Shown: positions 22,919 through 33,500 of the stretch, one piece after another
Position numbering within the stretch: position 1 is the stretch's first letter
Layout of the letters: every line of letters starts with the position of its first letter
Origin: Symsagittifera roscoffensis
Lineage: Eukaryota; Xenacoelomorpha; Acoela; Convolutidae
Direction of reading: 5' to 3'
DNA: 64,000 bases
Assembly (NCBI RefSeq): GCF_963678635.1
Contig: NC_087069.1
Span: 55,286,928 to 55,350,927 of the forward strand
The notes under the pieces: model-generated
Seen by the model: only the letters and a program-made list of their open reading frames with translations
Told to the model about the DNA's origin: nothing
Database searches by the model: none
Made by a program: the position numbers and the translations under genes

Positions 22919-24503
22919 CTCAACATTACGGGCAACACAAGACGTACAGAGGGAACTGAATGCAGACTGTAACCTGCGTGACCTCAACATCATAAATGAT
23001 GTGATGATAACGGCCTCTAAGAGCAACGGAGAAGATAAAGTGGAGTTGCCTGGCTGGGGACCAGAAGACTGGGTCAAAGCTGGTAGCTGTCTGGCGGAAG
23101 TTTGTGGACTGGAGGGTCACGTTTGTGGAAGTCTGGACTGTGTGAAGACCCTGGAGAAACAACACAAGCAATTGACGGTTTTGTTTGGAAACGTAGTGAT
23201 GAAAGCGAGAACAGAAACGGAACTGATAGCAGATTGCCATGGAGGAACCGATGTGAATCTAGTGACTGCACTAGGATGCTACAGCATGTTTGGTTCTTTA
23301 GAGTCACTATTGAATCTGGAACAGAAACATGAGATGGTCACAGCCATCAGCGTAGAAGTATTCCCAGGAGTTCTGCAGACTGAGCAGAAATACATAGGAA
23401 ATTGGAGGGAAGCAATCGAGACGGAAATGAACATTAGACACAGTGAGACTTATTGTAGACCATCAGGAGCACGATATTTGGTGGGTTCAACATTGGTTTC
23501 AATGTGCAAGAGCAGATACCCTGTACATTTCGTAGCTGTGGACATAAAGAGTACGAGAACGATCGTGGATCAAGCCTTCTCAGTGCCGAAGTGTGTGAGA
23601 CTGGCGAGAATGTCCGAGAAGTCATACGAGTTGCTATGTAAGATGTTCTCAGCAGTTCCAGAGAGAACCAAGGAAGAATTGGAGTCAATACTAGGAAAGA
23701 AGTTCATGGGATATGTGAGCGGGAACTTCAGTGACTTTGAGAGAGAGAAACAGAGAGGATCAACCGTTACAGACCTGGTGGTATCCCAAGCGTAGTAAAC
23801 TGATGTTGATCTGGGACTCTGGAGAGCTGCTCTCCATGGGTTTACCAGATTCATCACAGCATATAGCAATAGTGATAGTGGGAGTTATGATGGCGATACG
23901 ATGGCTGGAAGCTCATGTGAGAGAAAAAATAACAGACAGGAGGCACCGACGAGAGAACAGTTGCGGAAGTTAGATTGTCTAAAAGATTTAGATCTTTTTG
24001 AGACAATGTGCAAAATTGTAAACATTCCGATGGAAGTGAAGAAGATATGGGCAAGGAAACGATTGATGCCATGGTTCAGAGCTAACATGACTGCATGGTT
24101 GTATGAATATGCGAAAAAGCATATGTCGAAGCATGGCAGGGTGTACAGTGAATGTCAGCTGGACATTGGAGCAGGTTCTTTCAAGCGAGCTCTCGTGACT
24201 CATCGGAATGCAGTGACTACCGCTGTGAAAAGAATTTCCAGGACGAGTGAGCGTAGTGGAAAGGAGAAGGCAGAGATGTTAAAGGAGGATTTGGAGAGAA
24301 ACGTGACGTTGTGTCTCCACAACAGCTTCTGTAGGAACAGCGAATCTAACTTGGATCCCCTACCTTGCTGCAAACAGAGGGTAGAAGAGCAGAAGTGTTG
24401 GAGGACGGCTTCCAGCAGCGTCAGGATAGCTAAGGACGTGTTGCAAGATACGGAGGCTGAGAGTGCAGAGTCAGTATCACAGGAGGAAGAAATGGAGCAT
24501 TGA
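22919..24503 (+). pseudogene. Accessory protein region 4, unknown
   Basis: A single frame runs from about 23001 to 24503 with tandem stops TAG TAA at 23793-23798. The first part is 264 codons and Cys-containing (CGLEGHVCGSLDC, LGCYSMFGSLESLL). The second part has helical, basic segments (WARKRLMPWFRANMTAWLYEYAKKH) and a Cys cluster near its end (LDPLPCCKQ). The tail is acidic. I see no signal peptide, membrane helix or enzyme motif. It is the last coding unit before the 3' untranslated stretch and could once have been one protein of about 500 residues. Confidence 0.5.
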
Positions 24504-25324
24504 CGAATGACCGAAAAGCAAGATGAAAAAATAGACGAAATTAGAAGAATTTAGAAGTTTTAGAACTTCTAAATGACAAAAAAAGAAGAAAACAAAGGAG
24601 TGATGAAGAAAAATTTAAAACTCAGAATTATTTTATGTGTGCGAAAAAAATCAAGTGAGAAACCAAGCAACCAAGTTGTAATTGAAAACTGAAACATTTA
24701 GTTGAGTTTTGAAATTGTTGCATTTATAAATTTGCATTTTGATTTTAGTTGAGTGGCTTTAGAGACACTCACTTACTATTTATTTAGAAAGGCTTAAGTG
24801 AAGGAGTATATTTAAATATTCCAGCCTACGTGACTGTTTTTAATCAGCTAGGAGAACTGATCACTTTGTGGTGACATGGAAGGCTTGGGTAATCTCTCGA
24901 AGAGGGAGATTGTTTCATTGTTCTTTCTAACCACAGAGTTTCTTAGTTTTAATATTCAGGACAATAACAAGCAAGATTTCCGAAGGGAAGAAGCATAGTA
25001 GTATAATTTTAGCTTGTTGGTTGGCAGGACTGTCCTGCAAGCCAACACCTTTTAAATCTAAGAGAAAAAGTTTTAATCGGGACATTGACATTGGAAGTCA
25101 GAAAATATGTTTTATCTTAGGTCATATCCTCAATGTGCAGGTTGATGAAAGAATTTGAAGGCTATAGTGATGTAGTATGATGCCATTTATATTCTGCAGT
25201 GAGTCGATGTGACGTGGATAAAAGTAATTTCGTGCATTTTGTAAATTCTGTTCGATGACACTGTATCTATTTTACGAACATTGCGTGATTCAATGAAGAC
25301 ACTGACCGGACTGTCCGGGGAGTA
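24504..25324 (+). other. 3' untranslated region of the giant element
   Basis: No protein-like frame is visible between the last accessory stop and the right LTR. A short purine-rich stretch, CCGGGGAG at 25314-25321, lies directly before the LTR and is the best polypurine-tract candidate, though it is short. Confidence 0.6.
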
Positions 25325-26241
25325 TGTGACCTTCGACCAGAATATGCCAAAATGCAATCTCTGCAGAATTCGAAGTTTTAGCAGCGAGCCTTCCGGATTA
25401 GTGATTTTTAAGGATTAAGAACGTTATTTGAACGCTTGAACAAAACGTTAAGGTTGAAGGATTCGGAAATTACTAATTTTTAAATTTTTGAAGTGATAGC
25501 GTAACATTTCCGAGAAACGTCCGAAACGGCCATTTTGGCAGAAAAGCTAAAAAGCAACAGAATAACGATAGTCGCACTGACGAAAACAACGAAGATTGTG
25601 AGAGAAAAACAACAGAGAAAAACAGAAGAACGTTCCGAGTTGCAACTATTGTGTCGCTACAATAGTTGCAAGGCCGTTGCAGACAACGGTGAAGAGTGGA
25701 GGACAGCCTTCCGGATTACGAAGAAATCGAGATTAACGAGCTTGATTCAATGGATTCAAGAATCAGGAAGGGTTTCGGGACTGAAACTTTTATCCTGTTA
25801 TAAAAACTTTTAGCTTCTTGTCATGTCCTGAATTGAATTTAATTAACAACTGGATTCATTCTGATAAGGATGAGAAGCTAGGAGTTGGGGGAAAGGGTTG
25901 ATCCATCTTCAATGGAGATGATGATTTTTATCTACTGAACAAAAACAATAATAATCCAATGAGTAGTAGCCCTGTTTTTAGGAGTGACCTCGTGGTCTGG
26001 GGATACTGAGACCCAGCCATGAGCTCACTATTTCTGCATGTAATTAAGTTAATTTGAGTGTTTTGACCGAAGCCGAAAGCAGTAACGTTTTTTGTCGACC
26101 CGATGTTAGAAAAGACCACCGAAAAGTACTGGCTTGGTAGAGACGGTGAAAAGCATATGAAGCTCTGTTTAGACGTTAGCCAGTCGTCTTAGGACTTAGT
26201 TTTATTTTCCGTCGATATGTATCTTCCGGGCGAATGTTACA
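25325..26241 (+). repeat. Right LTR of the giant element
   Basis: This 917-bp copy matches the left LTR, starts TGTGAC and ends GTTACA. Its junction with the flank at 26242 resumes the interrupted reverse transcriptase frame. LTR divergence of about 3% by eye implies the insertion is old enough to have gathered point changes. Confidence 0.95.
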
Positions 26242-26468
26242 GTGGCGCTGCTCCAACAGCCACGCGGACGATGCAGCGATTAGCCGAAAAACTAAGTGAA
26301 AAAAGACAAGAAAGCTATCCAGAATCTATAAACTACATAAGAACTAAAATAAGCTTCGCGCTCCTGAGGAACTCTATACTTTGTATAAGGGGGTGCAGAT
26401 CGCTAGGCAAAGTTCAATTTATCGAGAACTCCATAAGCGCTATTGTAGAGGAAGGACGGCTAAGATAA
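26242..26468 (+). pseudogene. Decayed reverse transcriptase element, right end
   Basis: The frame after the right LTR reads PTATRTMQRLAEKLSEKR, then ISFALLRNSILCIRG, and ends at TAA 26466-26468. This is the C-terminal end of the same RT family whose earlier part lies at 1732-2864. The two halves line up without loss of residues across the insertion. Confidence 0.75.
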
Positions 26469-26832
26469 ATTAACATTACGACGATGCATTTAATGCTGAT
26501 CTATCACTTCATTGCTGATATATGCATTTTTATATCGCTGGTATGGCCCTATCGAGCTTGTGGATTTACCGTAATTAAACGGTAGGGACCCTTTTGTAAT
26601 TTCGTTTTTTCTTACAATAGATTATTTGCTATAGGTCGACCGAAGAAAATTTGGCAAAAATCTAATAAATGTTCAAAAGTTTCGTCAAGTTTGGCATTTG
26701 AAGTGTGAAAATGTAATAATTTTGAGTAAAAGCTAGTGTACGCCAGGATTGTTAATCAATTAGTACAGCTAAAAACGCTTGAGTTGTTTTTGGTTGGTTC
26801 TGCTTGATTTATGAAATATATTTTTCAGAATT

Positions 26833-27402
26833 ATGTTTTTGCCAATTTTCTTAGCTTCAATCGGAGCAGCTTTATGTTGTGATGTCAAAAATTGTGCTTA
26901 TATGGTATCTAAATGTATTTTCCTTGGTGCTTGTAATTGCACAATAGAACTGGAGGATTGCAGTTGTTGCGACGAGTGCAAAACATGCTTGGGCAGAAGT
27001 TTATTTACGCAGTGCGCTTGCCAATGCCTTGGCAAAAATTGTTTGGGTTCAGATGCAATGTCCGAAAACACTGTTCACCTTTTGGATATGCCTATACCAT
27101 CTTTGTTTGATGCACTAACTGAAACAAAGGGGCTGTATCCATGGATGCCCCAAAGTGTTCCACAGTTTTCGGCAATGACGAGGAAATATCCAAATGGTAT
27201 TTTCTCTGAAAAACCGCAGAGTAAATGTCCAAGTGTCTTTTTTGATTCGTGTATGCCAATGTACAAATGCTCGTCTTCCTGTTCTTCAATGGGGTCGAGT
27301 GTCATGCGTTGGTTTCACAATGGATGCTGCAATTGTTTTGGAGGTGAAAGGTGTGACGACTTGGGCTCTGTTGTGCCTCAATGCCGCAATTGTGTTTCAT
27401 AA
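26833..27402 (+). CDS. TWSG1: Twisted gastrulation protein (BMP modulator)
   Basis: One exon encodes 189 residues; the human protein has 223. The N-terminal 16 residues form a hydrophobic signal peptide, so the product is secreted. A Cys-rich N-terminal domain (residues about 16-70, including CSCCDECKTCLG) is the BMP-binding part. IPSLFDALTE is the conserved linker block. The C-terminal domain has VFFDSCMPMYKCSSSC, MGSSVMRWFHNGCCNC and PQCRNC. TWSG1 forms complexes with BMPs and chordin and tunes BMP signalling. A good splice acceptor (TATTTTTCAG) ends four bases before the ATG, so an upstream untranslated exon or a trans-spliced leader is likely. The giant element ends about 590 bp upstream. 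Confidence 0.93.
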   Translation: MFLPIFLASIGAALCCDVKNCAYMVSKCIFLGACNCTIELEDCSCCDECKTCLGRSLFTQCACQCLGKNCLGSDAMSENTVHLLDMPIPSLFDALTETKGLYPWMPQSVPQFSAMTRKYPNGIFSEKPQSKCPSVFFDSCMPMYKCSSSCSSMGSSVMRWFHNGCCNCFGGERCDDLGSVVPQCRNCVS

Positions 27403-28076
27403 CTCATTGTTTATCTTTGAAAACTGTGATTTTTGTTTTTGAAACTGTTTGTCTGAGGACAAAATGTTAATTTTGTAAATATTTTGGACAGTCTGCTGTG
27501 AAAAATCTCTTAAGATATTTCATCAAAAGCTTATACGATTTGTTTTTTTTTGTAAATTCACAATCGATCGTTTTATCATTCGTAGTAATATACTTGGTAC
27601 TACTATGATAGGCAGGTCCCTACAGAAAGTTAGACAGGTCCGATCAGGCAATTACACTGATTTCGTGCGTAATAATTTGAATTTCAAATAGTGGGTTAAT
27701 TATACGCTTAAATATCTCGCGAAACACGAGTTAGAAAGTTTAATATGGAGTTATAATTGGCATACTGCTCATAGGAACCTAGCTCCTTGCTTCAACTTAT
27801 TTTACCATTTCGGAGTCGCCAATTGGTTTAACTTATTAAAACTCAACTTTCAAATTTGCTGAGATGTTTTTATATTCTCACCTTCAGATGGTGACACGAA
27901 CGATTCGCTGAAGAAGGGATTTTAAACGTTTAATTCATTTAACATTTACAAATATACAGTACGAGGAGATAATTCTAAGAGCAAATTGATTGAAATCATG
28001 AGCGGTTTTCTATGACGAGAAATAGAAAATATATTAGTGAAGGTCTTCAAAATGGAATACAAAATGGAGTAGTTCG
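27403..28076. other. No gene recognised
   Basis: This is AT-rich sequence after TWSG1, probably its 3' untranslated region and intergenic spacer. I see no RNA gene or conserved frame. Confidence 0.5.
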
Positions 28077-29670
28077 CTAGCTTTCTCTGAGGGAAAAATT
28101 AGACGTTTTTATGTAAGTTTTACAGTCGTCAGCTTGGGCGTTCAACCTCGACCGTGCACTTCTGAGACACATTATACAAAATCGAGTAATGGCAATGCTC
28201 GGCCGGTTTCTAAGGCAGCATGGTGTGATATGACGTGGAATATCAAGATTTTCTGACAAAAGAGAGGCGGGTCGTTTCACTGGTGCTTGGGTGGCGACAG
28301 CTTAACCCTCCGATGTGGATAAAACTATTGGGCAAACGGGGCACTTTTTTCTGTTTCCAGACGTCGATATTGAATGTCGTCACTATTCGCTCTGCACAGT
28401 GGAATTAACACCCATACGTCAAACAGTGTTTTCTCAAGTCTCAAACAGATTTTGAACCTCGTGTCAAGGGTCGGTCTACTTCCTGTAGTTGAGTTTCCAC
28501 TGCTGCATCATAGCAAGAGCGTCATAAGACGTTGACGAACAGGTCAATAGAGTGTTCACCATTGAAATCTTTTGCGTAAGCACACGTGACAGGTATGTGA
28601 TCAGGGGCAAATCCGCATTTCAGAGAAAAAGTATCACGAAAGTTTGACTTGGTTAGTAAGAACACTTCTGATTCGATATGTGCCATTTTTTATCATGCAG
28701 AGGCACTATGTTCACTTTCTAGCTTCGCCATTTTCTTGAAATCGTTTGAGAACACTTCCAAAATCTTGCACAAGCGTCTCTTTGATTCTTCTTTAACACT
28801 TGATTACTCCTTTGTTGCAGGAGTAAGAGATTTTCCGTCGGTTTAGGCTTTCCGGAATTAACAGTTTCGGTTAGCGGATTAATGAAGGGTATCTAGTTTT
28901 CATGCTTCGTTATGAAGACTTGATTGGTAAAACCCAGGCCTCCTTGTAATATCGCTACTTTCAATAGTTCGTCAGATCTATTTCGCCAGGAGATTTTTTT
29001 GGTAGCAGAGCATTATCTATGAACGCTTAAATGGGCTCTTTCACTTCTGCCATGTCTGGTGACGTTCTCAGTAGTAAAATGTAATTAATTTGCATGTCAT
29101 GGGATTGATTTCACGTGTTGTTTGATAAACCTCTGGTGTCCAATGACTGATCCAAGAACTCGGTGCCCATCTGTTATAATTTCTTCAATCTCGCATTCGG
29201 AGAGTAACTGAAGCTTTGTTCAACGGTAACGACTTTTTGTCACCATCTTTTAGCGCGTTATTGTTTTCAATTCCTGTTGCATCGTAGCAATTCATTATTG
29301 CTAACACCCTGGAATTTCAGTATCTTCGCTTATTGGCATGGCTGACAATGTAAAAAACTGCATACCTAACGGATCACCTTGTGTTGTGACTTCTTCCGTA
29401 TAAAGAAAGTCGACGGGCAGTTGAGATGGTTCACAATAGATGTTTGCACAAATGGTGGAGAAACGAGGATATAGTACCTGAAGGCGTTTCGGCATCCACC
29501 AACAGCAGAGCTGCGCAATCAGGCTTGGCGAAAAACTCTATGATCACGTAATCAGCAGCTCGCAATCCAGCTTCATGGCCAGTTGGTAGTGGTTGCTTTC
29601 CCGCAAACCTGCCATCTTTTCGAGTGGTTTCAACTATCACTGAAGTTGCTAATAAGTCAGGAGCCAAAGA
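28077..29670 (-). pseudogene. Decayed reverse transcriptase element, minus strand
   Basis: Read on the minus strand, fragments in shifting frames give in order a LPTGHEAGLRAAD-like segment, a palm ALLLVDAE block (29500s), VTTQGDPLGMQFF (about 29375), a VLGSVIGH segment (about 29165), LQGGLGF (about 28940) and a C-terminal FCIMCLRSARSR ending at 28077. These are the conserved blocks of the same RT family as at 1732-2864, but here the TTQGDPL block is kept. Stops and shifts are frequent, so it is inactive. Decayed sequence of the same element may extend upstream to about 30200. Confidence 0.72.
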
Positions 29671-30534
29671 TTGGGTACACAGCTTTCTCGCAGTCGTGGC
29701 TACAGATTGGCAGAGCGCACGCGAAGCTTGTTTGTGTTAAGAACCTCTTCTGTTGGACTGCATCCGTTGCGATGGGCCTGCTGCTCCCTTGAGTTGCAGC
29801 CTGATTTTAAGAACTTCCAGTTATGCTGTCGATAAACTCCTGATGAAAGACATGATTGTCTTCATGATATTCAACGAAAGCGTCTACCTTGAATACTGCG
29901 CTGTCGTAGATGAAGATCTAGTAGATGTTTTTCACTTTTTTTAGCTTTTTTTGTAGCTGTAGCCTATTTCCGCCAAGACCATCCGATGAATATGCGTTTC
30001 CAGCGCTCACTGTGCCTCATTTTATGTTGGTGACAAACGGTTTTGCAACATTTTCAGTTGCAATTATTGTTTTTCCAAAAACAATTGTTGTATCGCTGTA
30101 CTCGCAGAGGTTCATCGATTCAGTTTTTGTACCGCAAATCAAGATATCTCAGACTTATTTTTGTCGGACGTTTACAAACGAGCCAAGGCAATTGCCTCAT
30201 TGAGTGAATATTCAGAACTCGAGCCATTTTTTGCTAAAAAACTCTAGCAATCTACTCATTCTATGGAGGATTTCTAGAATGAGCACGCGCTCCAAGCTTC
30301 CACGAATCATTTTCATTTAAAACTTATTTAATAAGTTTAACAACAGTTAAGCATATTCGCTGAGGAAACACGACAAAATGTGTCGAAAATATACTGGAGC
30401 GTGCTACTGAAGGTATTTTTCCTTTTAATTGAAAATATAAATCTGATGAGAAGTCTTCGTCAGAGGAGCTGATGATTTTTAGGAGCTCGTTTATCTTAGT
30501 AGTAGCATATAGTTTATCCTTTTCAGAGCTTCTC
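29671..30534. other. No gene recognised
   Basis: This stretch probably contains the eroded N-terminal part of the minus-strand RT element and the upstream region of WDPCP. A pyrimidine-rich acceptor (TTATCCTTTTCAG) ends at 30526, eight bases before the WDPCP start codon. Confidence 0.45.
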
Positions 30535-33500
30535 ATGTCATTGGACACACAGCAGATTCTGTGTCAGTGTTGTATTTGGAGTGTGGAATATCAAGACCAA
30601 CTACTGCCCTCATGTGAAGACAGTTTCGCAGTGAGACAGTACAAGGATAAAAGAAACACAGTATCAGATACGCCTCTTACATTCCACAGAAATACTGCTC
30701 TATTAGATAGAGGTTGTCTGGTAACTCCTTCCAGTAAACGGTCGGACAAGTTAGTAATTATGCTGCATTTTTTTGCCTCCAGCTTCGATCTAAAATGCCA
30801 CAATAACAACAACTTAAAAAAAACAAGAATTTTGTCCCTTTTACGTTCCTCATCTTGCGCTAAGATAAGTTTTATGCAGCCAGTGTTATTGATTTAGAAT
30901 GATTGTATGAAATTGAATTGTGGCTAAAAACTGTTTTTGGGTAACTACTCTCCATGCCGAAATGCATTAGAGTAGGACAAAGTGAACAAAAATGCACACA
31001 TGGTAGGGTAAGTTGAGTCGTAAGCCTCAGCTCCGAAGTTAGAACATATGGTTAGTTTTCAGGGAACTGTTCATTCATTGCCCAATTAGTAGAACAGCGA
31101 CCTTGTAATTGCGAAGTTTCAAAAAGTTTATGCCTGCTGTAGATTGAAGTTCAGCCTCCCTGAGTTCGAGACCCTTCTTCGCAACCAGGAAGTGGCCTCT
31201 TTTCAGTGGAGAACGAGACTCTATGTCATCATCATCTTCGTCAACCGTACTTTTGCACATGTCTACGTCAACTCAGAAACAGGAAAGTACAGTTTTTTGA
31301 CCTCTCAAAAGATCCAGTGATACATCAGATTAAAGCCTTTACAGTCGTAATTCGGATTGCAAAAAGAAACTTCAAAGAGGTGTTTAGAAAAACCAGTCTG
31401 AATGTATTTTTTTGCTATTCAGACTAATTTAGCTCATGGCTGATTAAAAAAGGGTATGTGTGATATTTTATTTTGTTTTACCTTATGTAATTCGAAGCTG
31501 AATATCGGTTTTCGGGCCTATATGTTATTTTAAAGAACATCAATTTTCCATTTTATTTTCTAAAAGTCTTGCAGCGTTGCCGTGGTTGGAACATTCAGTG
31601 AAGGGGTATGCGATTCTTTCAAAATATTAATGCATTGAATTGATTGTCTAGAATTGAAATGAAATCTCGTCAAGCTCCATAGAAATTTCAATAATTTAAG
31701 CTAATTAGATGCAGTGTTTTTTTCGACATCTTGGAGGTCCAAAACAACGTGTTTCCACAAATGTATTTCATTAAAATGTGCTCGCAATTCTGCTTATGTT
31801 TTTTACTTTGGTATCGAAAACATAAGCACAATTTGGTCCTTCAGTCATTTATTTGGTGCGAAAACATCTGATAAATTGTTCACGCCAAATTTTAGATTTT
31901 GATCTTTTGCTTTAAACTTTTAAATTCATTTGCTAAAAGCAAGGCAAATTACGCTCTCCAATTAAGAAAGTGAAATTGGCGCGACAAAAGATGCACTGAG
32001 TACTTTCGAAAGTGGTTTTTAATTTTAACAGTGGAATAATAAGCTTACCTATTGATCCAGTTTTTTCAAATTAGGTGAATTTAATCAAACAAATGTCAAT
32101 CATATTTTTTTCTGAAAGTGAAAGCGCGTAGATATTTTTTGAACCTCGAAAGTTAAAAAACTGTCCAATCATTTCAGAGGCTTTTTGCGTTAATTGACAC
32201 ATTTCCAACTGGCTATTGGCTATTATGGTTTAACAAAATGTTTAAATTTGTGTTCTAGGAGACTTGGAGTTTATGTTCATAGACAACAGTTTACAAAATA
32301 AATTCACATCTGACGAAGAAATTAATGATGCAATCATATCGGAACAGGCACGAAATCAAAATCAATTGAAATCAATGAACAATAATTAAAACCCAGCTTA
32401 GTTTAGTCATTGAATTCCGAGCAGATAGTCAAGCCAACCCAAGAATCTGACCTCATAGTTCTGCCGTGCAAAGATTTTATTGCTGGTGTTCATCCAGATA
32501 TGAGTTTATCGCTAATTTTAAGTGGGGTAATAAAGTTTCTGGTCAAAAAAAGAAAATGTTGAAAACAAAGTCTTTGAATCAAATTATAACTAGTTTTTTT
32601 TTTGTGAAATTGAGATTTTAAATAACTCTAAAAATGTATAATTTTCTGCTGTTTTATGGAATTTCTGGTGTTTTTTTATTTTTTTTTCTCAAACTGCGTC
32701 AGTGGTTTGAAAGTACGATTGAAAAGATGCGTATTAAAATAATCATACTGATTTCGTGTCTCTCTGTTTGTGTCCCTGCCTGACTGCAGTTCTACGTGTT
32801 CTCGTTCAGAGGCAGCAATAGAATAGGCGTCATCTCCTTCAGCAAACAGCTGCCAATCTTCTTCTCTGGCTCCAAAGTGGCCAAACTGTCCAGCTTCACT
32901 CCCAAACTGGTCTACTATGACCTCCCTGTCTCGTCCATCGGAGGTCACAATCGTCATGACCATCTGAATTTATACTAATAATTCCTTTCACTCGCCGAGG
33001 AGCGTAAAAAGCATTAAGTAGTCATTTTCTGAAGACATCATAAGAGGTATTGAGTTTCAACTATGAGATCAAAAATTGGAAAAAAATGAGATCAAAAATT
33101 GGTTTAAAAAATTCAAATTTTGAGGAAACATTTTTGAAAGATCAATGTTTGAATCTTCGTGAATCGAAAACTATTTGTGAACGCTATTAGAGCAGTTTTG
33201 TTAGACTTCAAAGTAAAAGCACACTTCAAAAGGGTTCTCTATGGTAAGCTAGTTCAATTTTTTATATATATCTTTTTGTGTTTTATGAAGTTTTCATAAT
33301 GTACAAGATTAAGCTGTTTGAGTGTCCTTATAAACATGTTTTATGATCTTTTTTGGTTGACATTAAAAGCTTGGGCGTCAAAGGGCCGTAAAAGTTTATG
33401 TTTAAATGGTCTGAGTGTAGGCGTGCCCTCAAACTGGAGGCTGTTTGCGAATAGAGGCCACAGCACAATAGTAGTTTATGCTAAACCAGTGACAGCTGCT

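Larger units (their letters stand above)
2865..26241 (+). mobile_element. Giant Ty3/gypsy-like LTR retrotransposon with accessory genes (23.4 kb)
   Basis: Two direct repeats of 915 and 917 bp bound the element. They start TGTGAC, end GTTACA and are about 97% identical by eye. Order: left LTR, primer-binding candidate, repeat-rich leader, gag, protease, RT, RNase H, integrase zinc domain, macro domain, then about 9 kb of accessory coding regions including a GDSL/SGNH esterase, a 3' untranslated stretch and the right LTR. Most LTR elements are 5-10 kb, so this one is unusually large. It is decayed: there are several frameshifts, a 395-bp tandem duplication, and multiple in-frame stops, mostly TGA. 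No clean target duplication is visible. When the interrupted RT gene is read across the insertion, only about 2-4 bp overlap. Confidence 0.93.
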
